From Jeotgalibacillus salarius (GTDB taxonomy: Bacteria; Bacillota; Bacilli; Bacillales; Jeotgalibacillaceae): a stretch of DNA of 64,000 nt. A model generated the notes under the pieces. It saw only the letters and a list, made by a program, of their open reading frames with translations, was not told the DNA's origin and searched no databases. The stretch spans positions 30,958 to 94,957 of the forward strand of contig NZ_SORX01000008.1 in assembly GCF_004405125.1 (NCBI RefSeq), read 5' to 3'. The position numbers and the translations under genes were made by a program. Positions 43,780 through 53,177 of the stretch are shown here, piece by piece; position 1 is the stretch's first letter; each line of letters starts with the position of its first letter.

Positions 43780-44930
43780 GTGCGCTTTTTCAAAACTACG
43801 CAAGACGTTCACTGCATATCGTAAAAGGTGAAGGAACAACGGTATGGGATGATCAGGGCAAAACGTATCTGGACTTCACCAGCGGGATCGCAGTCGTCAG
43901 TCTCGGACACAGCCACCCCGCAATGGTGAGCGCTTTACAGGCACAGGCTGAAAACCTGTGGCACATCTCAAACCTCTTTGAGAGCCCTGCTCAGGAAAAA
44001 CTTGCAGCTGACCTGGTCAAAGATACGCCGCTTTCACGTGTACTTTTTTGTAACAGCGGTGCTGAAGCAAATGAAGCGGCCATCAAGCTTGCACGAAAAG
44101 CGACCGGCAAACACGTCATTATTACATTTGAACAGTCTTTCCACGGCAGGACAACCGGAGCAATGGCTGCAACCGGACAGGATAAAGTAAAAGAAGGATT
44201 CGGACCGCTGATGCCTGAGTTTCGAACGATCCCTTTTAATGACTCAAAAGCATTACATGAAGCGGTTGATGAAGATACAGCAGCAGTCATGCTTGAAGTG
44301 ATTCAGGGTGAAGGCGGCGTCAATCCGATTGATTCTGACTTTGCAGCTGAACTGCAGACGTTATGCGATTCGAATGGAATACTGGTGATCATTGATGAAG
44401 TACAAACCGGTATCGGGCGCACAGGCACCAGGTATGCGTTTGAACAAACACCACTCAAACCTGATATTGTGACACTTGCAAAAGGACTTGGCGGCGGTTT
44501 CCCAGTCGGCGCGATCCTCGGATCAGAAGCGTTAGCCGATCACTTCGGACCCGGTACACACGGATCCACTTACGGAGGCAATCCGCTTGCCGTCACAGCC
44601 GCACAAACTGTCGTTGACCACGTGTTTGAAGACATTTTCCTTGATGAGGTAAGGAAAAAAGCAGCTTATCTGCGCGAACAGCTGGCTTCTCTGTTCGGAT
44701 TGTCTCAGGTAACATCCATTCAGGGTCAGGGACTGATGCTCGGCATCGTTTTAAGTACAGAAGCCGGCCCGATTGTGCGAAAAGCGGAAGAAAACGGCTT
44801 GCTGCTCGTACCCGCCGGACCAAACGTCATCAGGCTTCTACCACCACTGACCGTTACGTATGAAGAATGTAAACAGGCGGCGTCGCTGCTGGAGAAAACG
44901 ATGATGCAGCTGGAGTATACGGTGAGTTGA
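43776..44930 (+). CDS. argD: Acetylornithine aminotransferase
   Basis: A 384-residue PLP enzyme: YLDFTSGIAVVSLGHSHP, NSGAEANEAAIKLARK, IIDEVQTGIGRTG and the PLP lysine in VTLAKGLGGGFPVGA. The start overlaps the argB stop as ATGA and follows AAAGGAGGTGG. A 21-nt repeat array and a terminator follow before carA. Confidence 0.95.
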   Translation: MSALFQNYARRSLHIVKGEGTTVWDDQGKTYLDFTSGIAVVSLGHSHPAMVSALQAQAENLWHISNLFESPAQEKLAADLVKDTPLSRVLFCNSGAEANEAAIKLARKATGKHVIITFEQSFHGRTTGAMAATGQDKVKEGFGPLMPEFRTIPFNDSKALHEAVDEDTAAVMLEVIQGEGGVNPIDSDFAAELQTLCDSNGILVIIDEVQTGIGRTGTRYAFEQTPLKPDIVTLAKGLGGGFPVGAILGSEALADHFGPGTHGSTYGGNPLAVTAAQTVVDHVFEDIFLDEVRKKAAYLREQLASLFGLSQVTSIQGQGLMLGIVLSTEAGPIVRKAEENGLLLVPAGPNVIRLLPPLTVTYEECKQAASLLEKTMMQLEYTVS

Positions 44931-44954
44931 TTTTGTCGCACGTGTTAGTGTCAG

Positions 44955-45089
44955 GTTCGGAGAATCACAAGGGATGTTCAAAGAAAAACCTCGATGGTTC
45001 AGAGAATAACCACGAGTGTTCGGAGAAAAATGATCCTGATTCGGAGAAAAAACACGACGGTTCGTGGAATAGTGTAATTTGACCTATCC
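44955..45089 (+). repeat. 21-nt period array, GTTCRRAGAA core, behind argD
   Basis: Six units begin at 44955, 44976, 44997, 45018, 45039 and 45060, each with a near-constant 10-nt core (GTTCGGAGAA, GTTCAAAGAA, GTTCAGAGAA and similar) and 11 variable bases. The array starts 24 nt behind the argD stop and ends in AGTGTAATTTGACCTATCC (45071-45089). It is open in the frame of the repeat, seven codons per unit, closing at GTG TAA, but has no start codon at the beginning. Confidence 0.9.
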
Positions 45090-45125
45090 CCCAAAAACCA
45101 TCTTGATCTCATCAAAGCTAAATAC

Positions 45126-45166
45126 CAACTGTCCGGGAAGCCTTCCCCTTCCCGGACAGTATTCTT
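45126..45166 (+). terminator. Terminator between argD and carA
   Basis: ACTGTCCGGGAAGCC, a TTCC loop and CTTCCCGGACAGT, followed by ATTCTTATT. Very stable stem; the U tract is weak. Confidence 0.8.
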
Positions 45167-45173
45167 ATTCGTG

Positions 45174-45210
45174 ATAATGAATAAAATTACATTTTTATTT
45201 ATATTTATTC
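45174..45210. promoter_or_regulatory. Probable arginine-repressor sites of the carA promoter region
   Basis: AATGAATAAAATTACATT and TTTATATTTATTCACT are imperfect copies of the ARG-box CATGAATAAAAATTCAAG and face each other. They lie between the argD terminator and carA. Confidence 0.5.
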
Positions 45211-45234
45211 ACTAAATCTTTGTTTATAAAAGAC

Positions 45235-45290
45235 ACACAGCGTAGATTTTGGCGGAAAGCGTCCGCCTGCAACGGAAATCAAAAGTAAAT
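45235..45290. repeat. Fragment of MITE-like repeat in carA leader
   Basis: GGCGGAAAGCGTCCGCCTGC and AACGGAAATCAAAAG match the right arm of the copies at 18045-18190 and 40207-40398. Only one arm remains. Confidence 0.6.
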
Positions 45291-45320
45291 TCTATATTCA
45301 ATATTAAGGAGGCGGTTCTC

Positions 45321-46382
45321 ATGAAAGGAACATTGTCACTGTCGAACGGACAGTCATTTGAAGGCTCATGGAAAGGTGCGGTTAAGGATGTGCAGGGAGA
45401 AATCGTCTTCTTCACCGGAATGACGGGCTATGAAGAAGTGCTGACTGACCCTTCCTATCACGGTCAGATTATTGTTTTCTCTTATCCACTCATGGGGCAA
45501 TACGGTATTCAGGACATTAACCTGGAATCAGCAGCTATTCAGCCGGCAGGTATTGTTGTGACTGAGCTTTATGAAGGCACACTTGAAAGAGGTATTTCTC
45601 TTTTAGAATTCTCTGTACTGCATAACGTCCCCATTATGACGGGCGTGGATACGCGCTCAGTCATTCAGACAATTCGTGAAGACGGGACGATGCAGGCTGT
45701 GATGCAGCTTGAAGGCAAACCGCTTCCTGCATGGAAACCGATCCGTACGTTTGTTGTGCCTCATGTAACAGCTAAAAAAGCCGTGACATATGGCGAAGGG
45801 ATACCTCATATCGGATTAATCGATTTTGGCTATAAAAAGTCTATTTTACAGGCGCTGCTTGATCGTGGGTGCACAGTTACTGTGTTTCCGTACACCGTTT
45901 CGACAAGCGAACTGATGACTGTTCCTTTAGATGGTCTGCTGTTTTCTAACGGACCTGGAGACCCTGCTTCTCTCATGCATAAAATAGATGATTATCGCGC
46001 GTGGGCGAATGCTTATCCTTCACTCGGCATCTGTCTTGGCCATCAATTGCTGGCAATTGCTTTTGGTGCATCTACTGAGAAGCTGGCATTTGGTCATCGC
46101 GGGGCAAATCATCCGGTCATAAATGTCAAAACGAAGCGCGTCAGCATGAGCTCACAAAATCACAGTTATGTCGTGACAAAGAACTCTCTTCCGGCAAATG
46201 TGGAAGCACTTTATATCAACGTAAATGACAGCAGTGTAGAAGGATTGCAGCATAAGCATCTGCCACTGCTGACCGTTCAGTTCCACCCTGAGGCATCACC
46301 AGGCCCTGCTGAGCATCATGAAGTGTTTGATGAGTTTTTTAAATTGATTCAACAGGAAAAGAAGGTGTCAGCACATGCCTAA
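45321..46382 (+). CDS. carA: Carbamoyl-phosphate synthase small subunit (arginine type)
   Basis: A 353-residue glutamine amidotransferase subunit. N-domain: GTLSLSNGQSFEGSWKGA and GEIVFFTGMTGYEEVLTDPSY; class I amidotransferase: nucleophile Cys in LGICLGHQLLAIAFG and His/Glu in VQFHPEASPGP. The ATG at 45321 follows AAGGAGGCGG; upstream in-frame codons extend into a repeat fragment. It overlaps carB by 8 bp. Location in the arg cluster points to the arginine-regulated isozyme. Confidence 0.95.
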   Translation: MKGTLSLSNGQSFEGSWKGAVKDVQGEIVFFTGMTGYEEVLTDPSYHGQIIVFSYPLMGQYGIQDINLESAAIQPAGIVVTELYEGTLERGISLLEFSVLHNVPIMTGVDTRSVIQTIREDGTMQAVMQLEGKPLPAWKPIRTFVVPHVTAKKAVTYGEGIPHIGLIDFGYKKSILQALLDRGCTVTVFPYTVSTSELMTVPLDGLLFSNGPGDPASLMHKIDDYRAWANAYPSLGICLGHQLLAIAFGASTEKLAFGHRGANHPVINVKTKRVSMSSQNHSYVVTKNSLPANVEALYINVNDSSVEGLQHKHLPLLTVQFHPEASPGPAEHHEVFDEFFKLIQQEKKVSAHA

Positions 46383-49300
46383 ACAGCAGGAAATTAAGAA
46401 AGTACTCGTCATTGGTTCAGGCGCAATCGTGATTGGTCAGGCTGCTGAATTTGATTATTCCGGCACGCAGGCCTGCACCGCACTTCGCGAAGAAGGCATC
46501 GAAGTCATCTTAATCAATAACAATCCCGCAACCATCATGACAGATGAAACGACTGCTGATCGCGTTTATTTCGAACCGCTCACCGTGGAAAGCGTGAAAG
46601 ACATTCTTGAAAAAGAAAAGCCTGATGGTCTGCTGGCAACGGTTGGCGGTCAGACGGGGCTCAACCTTGCGATGGCACTGACTGATCAGGGCATTCTTGC
46701 TCACTATGGCGTAAAGCTGCTCGGTACAGATATCCATTCGATTAAACAGGCGGAGGATCGCGACGCTTTCCGTTCTCTGATGAACAAGCTCAATGAACCG
46801 GTTCCTGACAGTGAAATCATTTACAACGAAAAAGAAGCGCTGACTTTCGCTGAGTCCTGCGGCTACCCGCTCATTGTCCGTCCCGCCTATACACTTGGAG
46901 GATTCGGCGGAGGAATTGCCTCTGATGAAGAAACGTATTTAACACTTGTGAAGCAGGGCTTATCAGCAAGTCCGATTCATCAGTGTTTGGTCGAGAAAAG
47001 TATTGCAGGCTATAAAGAAATTGAATATGAAGTGATGCGCGATGCTGCCGGCACTTGCATCACGATTTGCAACATGGAAAACCTTGATCCAGTCGGCGTA
47101 CACACCGGAGATTCAATCGTGACCGCACCGAGTCAGACGCTGCATGACAAGGAATACCACATGCTCAGAACATCTTCTATTAAAATCATTGAAGCGCTGG
47201 GTATTGTTGGAGGGTGTAACATACAGTTCGCACTTCATCCTTCAAGCGGTAAATACTTCCTGATTGAAGTGAACCCTCGTGTAAGCCGTTCGTCTGCTCT
47301 TGCATCAAAAGCGACGGGCTATCCGATTGCGCGTCTGGCTGCAAAGCTTGCGGTTGGCTATCACCTGCATGAGCTGAAAAATCCGGTTACCGGTACCACA
47401 TTCGCAAGCTTTGAGCCTGCACTCGATTATGTGACAGTTAAAATTCCGCGCTGGCCTTTTGACCAGTTTAACAATGTAAACCGCAAACTTGGCACGCAGA
47501 TGAAAGCGACTGGTGAAGTGATGGCGATTGAACGTTCAATCGAAGCAGCATTTCAAAAAGCCATCCGCTCACTTGACCAGAAAATTGACGGGATGTTCCT
47601 CCCTGCCTTATCAGGATTTGAGACCAAGGCACTTGAAACACTTGTAAAAGAGCCGGATGATCGCCGTTTATTTGCGATTTTCGAACTTTTAAAAAGAGGT
47701 ATTTCAACCTCCACGCTGCACAGCTGGACAAAGATTTCGCCGTACTACCTTTCCGTGCTGTCACGCCTGGTCAAAGCGCAGAATTCCTATGAAGATCTTA
47801 CATGGCTTGAAGTCACGAAGGACAAAATGCTGGAAGCGAAAAAGCTCGGATTTACAGATCAACAGCTTGCATCGTTTTGGAATGTCCCAACTTCTTTTAT
47901 CAAACAGCAGCGTATGAAATGGGACGTGACGCCGTCTTACAGAATGGTTGATACGTGTGCAGCAGAGTTTGAAGCGAAAACAAATTACTTCTACTCAACC
48001 TGGAGCGGGTCTTCAGATGAGCGCAGCAGTAACAAACCGAAAGTAGCTGTTATCGGCTCCGGCCCGATACGGATCGGTCAGGGAATTGAGTTTGACTATT
48101 GCTGCGTACACAGCGTGCTTGCTCTTCAAAAAATGGGCTATGAAGCTGTCTTAATTAATAACAACCCGGAAACAGTCAGTACAGATTACGAAGTAGCAGA
48201 TGCCCTTTATTTTGAGCCGTTATGTGCAGAAGATATTATGAACGTGCTTGAATTTGAAGGCATTACGGCAGTCATCGTGCAGTTTGGGGGTCAAACGTCC
48301 ATTAATGTTGCAAAAGAACTTGAAGATGCAGGCTATCATATACTTGGCTCATCATCTGAGGTACTTGATGAAATGGAAGACCGCGACCGTTTCTATTCAT
48401 TTTTGAAAAATGCAGGACTGCCTGTTATCCCAGGCTTCACAGCTAACCAGCCTGCTGAAGTGTGGCAGGCTGCAGATGACCTGAGCTATCCAATCCTGCT
48501 CCGTCCTTCCTATGTGATTGGCGGCAGCGGCATGATCAAACTGAACAGCGACGAAGAGCTCGAATCTTATTTAGCAACAGCTCAGATCGAATACCCTGTC
48601 CTTGTTGATAAATTTTTACAAGGAAAAGAAGCTGAAGTCGATGTCTTATCTGATGGTAAAAGTGCATGGGTCGCAGCGGTTTATGAACATATAGAAGGAA
48701 CGGGTGTGCATTCTGGAGACAGTATCGCTGTAACACCTCCACTGTCACTTTCCGCATCAATGCTCGATCAGGTTTGCGATACCGCAGTTCATATTGCAAA
48801 GAAGCTTGATTTCAAAGGCTTATTCAACATTCAATTTGTCTGTCAGGATAGCGGACTGTATGTGATTGAAATTAATCCGCGGGCATCAAGAACGGTGCCG
48901 ATCAGCAGTAAATCAACAAATGTACCGCTCGTACAGCATGCAACAGCATTGATGCTTGGCAAAGAGTTAAATGATCTTGGTATTTCGCAAACCTTCAATG
49001 GACAGCGTGGATTTACAGTTAAAGCACCAGTATTTTCACATATCAAATTGCCTGGCCTTTCACCTGAACTGACGCCTGTTATGACATCAACGGGTGAAGT
49101 GATGGCGTCTGACAGAGATCCTGAAATCGCGATGAAAAAAGCCTTATCCGGAGCAAGCCAGCAGCTCGCTGACTTATGGAGCGGCGGCAGCATTTATATA
49201 ACAGACAAAACAGAGAATATGTTAATCAAATCATGGGAGGAAAAAGGCTTTGAGGTCTTCACTCCTGAAAAAGCCGACTTCAGTCAATGGATGGATCGTG

Positions 49301-49443
49301 ATGATAAAAAAGCAGTCATTTCACTTGAAGCAGATCCGTCAGTGATTAGAATTGCCTCCATTCATCGCCTGCATGTCTGGACCAGAAAAGAAACCGCGGA
49401 AGCATTTTTCAATACGCTTCCCAAAAAAGGAGTTTTCGTATGA
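46375..49443 (+). CDS. carB: Carbamoyl-phosphate synthase large subunit (arginine type)
   Basis: A 1022-residue enzyme with two homologous ATP-grasp halves ([20 protein letters not shown] and [20 protein letters not shown]) and a short C-terminal domain, [19 protein letters not shown]. It is shorter than the pyrimidine isozyme (about 1070), as expected for the arginine-specific form. It overlaps argF by 4 bp. Confidence 0.95.
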   Translation: MPKQQEIKKVLVIGSGAIVIGQAAEFDYSGTQACTALREEGIEVILINNNPATIMTDETTADRVYFEPLTVESVKDILEKEKPDGLLATVGGQTGLNLAMALTDQGILAHYGVKLLGTDIHSIKQAEDRDAFRSLMNKLNEPVPDSEIIYNEKEALTFAESCGYPLIVRPAYTLGGFGGGIASDEETYLTLVKQGLSASPIHQCLVEKSIAGYKEIEYEVMRDAAGTCITICNMENLDPVGVHTGDSIVTAPSQTLHDKEYHMLRTSSIKIIEALGIVGGCNIQFALHPSSGKYFLIEVNPRVSRSSALASKATGYPIARLAAKLAVGYHLHELKNPVTGTTFASFEPALDYVTVKIPRWPFDQFNNVNRKLGTQMKATGEVMAIERSIEAAFQKAIRSLDQKIDGMFLPALSGFETKALETLVKEPDDRRLFAIFELLKRGISTSTLHSWTKISPYYLSVLSRLVKAQNSYEDLTWLEVTKDKMLEAKKLGFTDQQLASFWNVPTSFIKQQRMKWDVTPSYRMVDTCAAEFEAKTNYFYSTWSGSSDERSSNKPKVAVIGSGPIRIGQGIEFDYCCVHSVLALQKMGYEAVLINNNPETVSTDYEVADALYFEPLCAEDIMNVLEFEGITAVIVQFGGQTSINVAKELEDAGYHILGSSSEVLDEMEDRDRFYSFLKNAGLPVIPGFTANQPAEVWQAADDLSYPILLRPSYVIGGSGMIKLNSDEELESYLATAQIEYPVLVDKFLQGKEAEVDVLSDGKSAWVAAVYEHIEGTGVHSGDSIAVTPPLSLSASMLDQVCDTAVHIAKKLDFKGLFNIQFVCQDSGLYVIEINPRASRTVPISSKSTNVPLVQHATALMLGKELNDLGISQTFNGQRGFTVKAPVFSHIKLPGLSPELTPVMTSTGEVMASDRDPEIAMKKALSGASQQLADLWSGGSIYITDKTENMLIKSWEEKGFEVFTPEKADFSQWMDRDDKKAVISLEADPSVIRIASIHRLHVWTRKETAEAFFNTLPKKGVFV

Positions 49444-50381
49444 ACATGCTTATCCCCACAATTCAGCATAAAGATTTACTGACGCTGAGAGACTATACAG
49501 CAAATGAGATACTGGAATTAATTGAACTTGCAGTTGAACTGAAAAAACCGGAAAATAAGCACCTCCCGCTTTTACAGGGTAAGGTGCTTGGGATGATTTT
49601 CGAAAAGTCGTCTACCCGAACACGCGTATCTTTCGAAGCAGGGATGCTGCAGCTCGGCGGCCACGCAATGTACCTGAGTACAAGAGATATTCAGATGGGT
49701 CGCGGCGAAACGATCGCTGACACCGCACGCGTGTTGTCCGGCTATCTCGACGGCATCATGATCCGGACATTTGCACAAAGCACAGTGCAGGAACTCGCTG
49801 AAAACAGTTCAATTCCCGTGATCAACGGGCTGACAGATGACTATCACCCATGTCAGACACTTGCAGATTTACAAACCATCTATGAAACTTTCGGCTCTTT
49901 CAAACATAAAAAAATGGCTTATATCGGTGACGGCAATAACGTTGCTCACTCTCTGATGATCGGCGCTGCAAAGACGGGTATGCATTTCACACTCGCCTGC
50001 CCGGCCGGATACGAACCTGACGCAGAGATCTTGGCCTACGCACAGGCAGAAGGTGTTAAGACAGGGGCATCCATTACTGTTACACATGATCCTGATGAAG
50101 CTGCTTCCGGTGCCCACGTGATATACACTGATGTATGGGCAAGTATGGGCCAGGAAGAAGAACAGGCTGTAAGGTTAAAAGCATTTGAAGGTTTTCAGGT
50201 AAATGAACAATTAACCTCGCACGCAGATCCTGACTATATTTTCATGCACTGCCTGCCCGCTCACCGTGAAGAAGAAGTGAGCACAAGCGTACTCGAAGGT
50301 ACTCATTCAGTGGTCTTCCAGGAAGCTGAAAACAGACTTCATGCGCAAAAAGCATTGCTTGTAGCGCTCATGGGACACTGA
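49440..50381 (+). CDS. argF: Ornithine carbamoyltransferase
   Basis: A 313-residue enzyme that makes citrulline. Carbamoyl-phosphate site [22 protein letters not shown], and the ornithine-site [11 protein letters not shown] are present. ATGA overlap with carB. It is the last gene of the cluster; an array of 21-nt repeats begins 19 nt behind its stop and a terminator follows. Confidence 0.96.
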   Translation: MNMLIPTIQHKDLLTLRDYTANEILELIELAVELKKPENKHLPLLQGKVLGMIFEKSSTRTRVSFEAGMLQLGGHAMYLSTRDIQMGRGETIADTARVLSGYLDGIMIRTFAQSTVQELAENSSIPVINGLTDDYHPCQTLADLQTIYETFGSFKHKKMAYIGDGNNVAHSLMIGAAKTGMHFTLACPAGYEPDAEILAYAQAEGVKTGASITVTHDPDEAASGAHVIYTDVWASMGQEEEQAVRLKAFEGFQVNEQLTSHADPDYIFMHCLPAHREEEVSTSVLEGTHSVVFQEAENRLHAQKALLVALMGH

Positions 50382-50400
50382 CTTAGAGCTTGAGTGCGGA

Positions 50401-50537
50401 TTTGTGAGCTTTTGCGGCGAATTCGTGAGTTGGGGAGATGAGTTTGTAAGGATCAGACTCCCTTTTGAGAGGATCTTTATCAAGTTTGTCGGCTCACACC
50501 ATGACTTTGTGAGCTTAGTGACATTTGACTCATCTGT
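50401..50537 (+). repeat. 21-nt period array, TTTGTGAGYTT core, behind argF
   Basis: Six units begin at 50401, 50422, 50443, 50464, 50485 and 50506 (TTTGTGAGCTT, TTCGTGAGTTG, TTTGTAAGGAT, TTTGAGAGGAT, TTTGTCGGCTC, TTTGTGAGCTT). It ends in AGTGACATTTGACTCATC (50517-50534), a diverged end box. It starts 19 nt behind the argF stop and lies before the terminator, so it is transcribed. Confidence 0.85.
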
Positions 50538-50558
50538 GCCCTTCACTATTTACTAAAA

Positions 50559-50616
50559 TCAAGCACTTCATGCCTTAAGGAAGCCCTGTCTTCCTGGCGT
50601 GAAGTGCTTTATATTT
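50559..50616 (+). terminator. argF operon terminator
   Basis: AAGCACTTCATGCC pairs with GGCGTGAAGTGCTT across an inner stem (AAGG...CTT), followed by TATATTTGT. Confidence 0.75.
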
Positions 50617-50714
50617 GTCTCGAGCACACAAACGATCATAATCACTTCTGTATGGCGATATACTGGCAGTATGATATAATAAACGGCATCTATATTGGAA
50701 CGGAGGCAGACTGA

Positions 50715-51185
50715 ATGCTGACTTTTGAAGAAAAACTTGAGATCATTGAATCATTTAACGAATTGACAAGGCACAACGTTTCCCTCGGACGGGTTAACTT
50801 CCATTTTGAAGGAAGTATCCGCGAGAAGAAAACCGTTGTCTATCACCTTCACCCGAACGGCAACGGATTCGTATACACAGCTCACTTAAACGACTACCCA
50901 TCTGACGCGAAAGGGATGACAAATATCCGTGATTGTAACGCAGAAGATCTGCGCAGCATGATCGCGGCGTCAATCGACTCTCTTTTAACAGAGGAACTGG
51001 CTGATTTTGAACCGTTCTCAGATGAGCCATGGGTCAACGCAAATGGGCAGGAGCTTATTTTGACGCGTGAAGATGCTGACACGTGGAGTGTCTATGCTGA
51101 TGAAATGCTGGATGGCATTTTCACAACTTACGATGAAGCAGCTTCATACCTGGATCAGGAAGGCTTTTCGAAAAAAACGCGCTGA
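50715..51185 (+). CDS. Conserved unknown protein
   Basis: A 156-residue soluble acidic protein, MLTFEEKLEIIESFNELTRH at the start, with VVYHLHPNGNGFVYTAHL and SVYADEMLDGIFTTYDEAASYL. I do not recognise a family with a known function. AACGGAGGC precedes the ATG and a terminator follows. It is monocistronic. Confidence 0.8.
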   Translation: MLTFEEKLEIIESFNELTRHNVSLGRVNFHFEGSIREKKTVVYHLHPNGNGFVYTAHLNDYPSDAKGMTNIRDCNAEDLRSMIAASIDSLLTEELADFEPFSDEPWVNANGQELILTREDADTWSVYADEMLDGIFTTYDEAASYLDQEGFSKKTR

Positions 51186-51200
51186 TGGCGCGTTTTTTTA
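51174..51200 (+). terminator. Terminator behind the unknown protein
   Basis: AAAACGCGC TGAT GGCGCGTTTTTTT; the gene's TGA stop is inside the loop region. Confidence 0.9.
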
Positions 51201-51216
51201 TTTGGGTTGGGGGATG

Positions 51217-51360
51217 GTTCATGAAATGATGTGCGGTGTTCAGGAGATTACTCATAAGTTTCATGAAATCATCTTGGGTGTTCATGAAATTACCCTTATG
51301 GTTCAGAAGATTTCAGCTGTCTTTCATGAAATTATGTAATTCACCCTACTCTCACCAGTC
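51217..51360 (+). repeat. 21-nt period array, GTTCATGAAAT core
   Basis: Six units begin at 51217, 51238, 51259, 51280, 51301 and 51322 (GTTCATGAAAT, GTTCAGGAGAT, TTTCATGAAAT, GTTCATGAAAT, GTTCAGAAGAT, TTTCATGAAAT plus 10 bases). It ends in ATGTAATTCACCCTACTC. An in-frame ATG at 51214 precedes it, so it could encode a 41-residue heptad-repeat peptide (VHEMMCG, VQEITHK, FHEIILG and so on), but without a ribosome site. Confidence 0.88.
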
Positions 51361-51369
51361 TCCCACACA

Positions 51370-51408
51370 AAAAAACCCGGAAACAAGCATCTCTGCTCGC
51401 TCCGGGTC
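51370..51408 (-). terminator. Terminator of the stress-protein gene
   Basis: On the minus strand ACCCGGAGCG...TTTCCGGGT followed by TTTTTTTG. Confidence 0.8.
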
Positions 51409-51422
51409 TCCTTTACGCGGTA

Positions 51423-52628
51423 TTATAAACGATCTTTATTTCTAAAGTGGTTCTCTTCCATCAGCAGACGGCGTTCGCGCTCTTCTTTATCGAGCGTTGC
51501 GTCATGAGATGGTTTTGTACGGTCACGATCACGTGATGTACTTCCCTCATCTTCATGCTTCTGATGTGCATGATTGTTCGGATTCTGCTCAGATACATCT
51601 TCCTGGCCACGCAGGCGTCCCTTACTGTCTGCTTCAGCTTCAACATGCTTATCGCTGTTCGACTGACTGCGGTCCACCCATACAGATTCCTGACCGTCAA
51701 CAACGCGTCGATTATGGTCAGCTCCACCTTTTGACTCTGGCGGTTCTACTTCTTCCTGACGATGTTTTCCTGAAGGGTCGCCCTGGTAGTTCGGCTGATC
51801 AGGTCTTACCTGCCCACGAGGTGTTCCGGCATCAACTGCGTCAGGAGAGAACTCTTCCTCACCCTGACCGCCACCATATTGCTGCTTGTCATGTTCTGAC
51901 GGTTCAAAGATTTTACCACGATCATCCGGCGCGCGGTATTCACCTGGCTCCTCATCATGAACGTCTGCTGCTGCAGCATCTTTATGATTTGAATGACTTG
52001 ATGTTCTCTGTTCTTCAGCACGGATCAGGTCTTCCCTGCTATCATTGACCGGCTGAGTCGGCTCCGGATTATCAATGTTTGGGTCTACATAGCGGTCACG
52101 ATCACCAAGCGCTCTGTCATGGTCCACGCCCGCTGTATTATGATCCGTCTGTTCTGCAAGTGGTCTTCCGGCACCCTCTGCAGCTGATGTATGAGTATTT
52201 TTTTGTTCATTAGTAAAGTTTGTTCCGCTCACCTTATGATCTGCCTGCGAATCCGGATCAAGTCCACCGGCTGCCGGGCTGACATAATCATCATTATCAT
52301 CTGCGTAAGCATTATCCGCATATAATAAAAATGCGCCATTTCTTACTTCATCGTAGTAACGTTCTGCATCCTGTTTGTCCATTCCCATCCGGTCAAATGC
52401 TTCACGTACTGAAGAATCACCGGCTACGAAAGCTTTAAACTTGTCCCACCAGTTTCCTTCTACTGCTTCGATATCGGCATCCGTGCGGCCTCTGACAAGT
52501 GAGAGTTCATCTTTATCACGGGCTACAACGTACATATCGTTTTCTTTATATCCTTGCAGTTTCAAGTCTTCGATCTTCTTTAAAACGTCCTGCTCAGAAT
52601 GAAATGTTTCAACAAAGTTTTTTGACAT
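51423..52628 (-). CDS. YflT/GSP17M-type stress protein with long disordered tail
   Basis: A 401-residue protein. Residues 1-115 match the general-stress YflT/GSP17M domain (FHSEQDVLKKIEDLKLQGYK, MYVVARDKDELSLVRGRTD, FDRMGMDKQDAERYYDEV). The remaining 285 residues are hydrophilic, rich in Asp, Glu, Gln, Asn, Arg and His, with no hydrophobic core. Family members are usually 110-170 residues. A sigma-B type promoter lies about 50 bp upstream, and AAGGAGG precedes the ATG. Confidence 0.88.
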   Translation of the reverse strand: MSKNFVETFHSEQDVLKKIEDLKLQGYKENDMYVVARDKDELSLVRGRTDADIEAVEGNWWDKFKAFVAGDSSVREAFDRMGMDKQDAERYYDEVRNGAFLLYADNAYADDNDDYVSPAAGGLDPDSQADHKVSGTNFTNEQKNTHTSAAEGAGRPLAEQTDHNTAGVDHDRALGDRDRYVDPNIDNPEPTQPVNDSREDLIRAEEQRTSSHSNHKDAAAADVHDEEPGEYRAPDDRGKIFEPSEHDKQQYGGGQGEEEFSPDAVDAGTPRGQVRPDQPNYQGDPSGKHRQEEVEPPESKGGADHNRRVVDGQESVWVDRSQSNSDKHVEAEADSKGRLRGQEDVSEQNPNNHAHQKHEDEGSTSRDRDRTKPSHDATLDKEERERRLLMEENHFRNKDRL

Positions 52629-52675
52629 GGTATTTCCTCCTTAGGGTCGCTCTAGTTTTTCAGCATAGTTTGGAA

Positions 52676-52701
52676 ATACCCTGTCTTTGAATAATTAAAA
52701 C
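52676..52701 (-). promoter_or_regulatory. Sigma-B type promoter
   Basis: On the minus strand GTTTTA, 14 bp, GGGTAT. This fits the general-stress consensus (GTTTAA, 12-15, GGGTAT). The region 52702-52985 holds no other feature I can support. Confidence 0.75.
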
Positions 52702-52987
52702 AACTTGAAGCTCTTCGTAATGGTAAATACTGATATTTACCTACTATTTGTAATATTTGTTATAAATGGTTCACTATGTTTCAGGTGAACCTTTTCCACT
52801 TCTGTCACCGCCCTGCGTTACGTTCACCTCGAACGAACCGTTAATAACAACTTCACTACTAGGATCACGTCTTTTTAGTATATTGTTATAATTCTACCCT
52901 ACAAACTTTTTCTTAAATATAATTATATTGGAGGCAAATACATTAACTAAATATAGCTAAATTTATGATGATATTTTAATAGAAATT

Positions 52988-53132
52988 TCAATGTAGCGGA
53001 GCGAAGGGCGGTGAATCCGGGACGATTAGTTGGAAGGGGAGAGACCCCACAGTCGAAGGCGAGGAGGTCTGACGGAGCCACAAAACGGCTCATCCAGGAA
53101 AGCATCCATCCGAAGCACAGCGAACCGTTAAT
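52988..53132. repeat. MITE-like intergenic repeat
   Basis: Carries GGGGAGAGACCCCACAG and GGCGAGGAGGTCTGACG in the core and arms GTAGCGGAGCGAAGGGCGG / CCATCCGAAGCACAGCG. It lies between the stress-protein and aldo/keto-reductase genes. Confidence 0.7.
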
Positions 53133-53133
53133 A

Positions 53134-53168
53134 CAAAAAAACCCGGAACCAATTAAGCTCCCGGGTCT
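53134..53168 (-). terminator. Aldo/keto reductase terminator
   Basis: On the minus strand GACCCGGGAGC...GTTCCGGGT followed by TTTTTTTGT. Confidence 0.85.
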
Positions 53169-53177
53169 AACAGTCAA

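Noticed and set aside
50401..50526. CRISPR-like array
   Set aside because: Units are only 21 nt with a 10-11 nt core and 10-11 nt between; cores are degenerate; no cas genes. This is not a CRISPR repeat-spacer layout.
51067..51339. 90-codon ORF over the end of the unknown protein gene and the array
   Set aside because: It overlaps a real gene in another frame and its open part comes from the 21-nt repeat; no ribosome site.
51497..52048. 183-codon ORF on the plus strand
   Set aside because: It is the antisense shadow of the stress protein's low-complexity tail (His/Asp-rich mirror), with no ribosome site.
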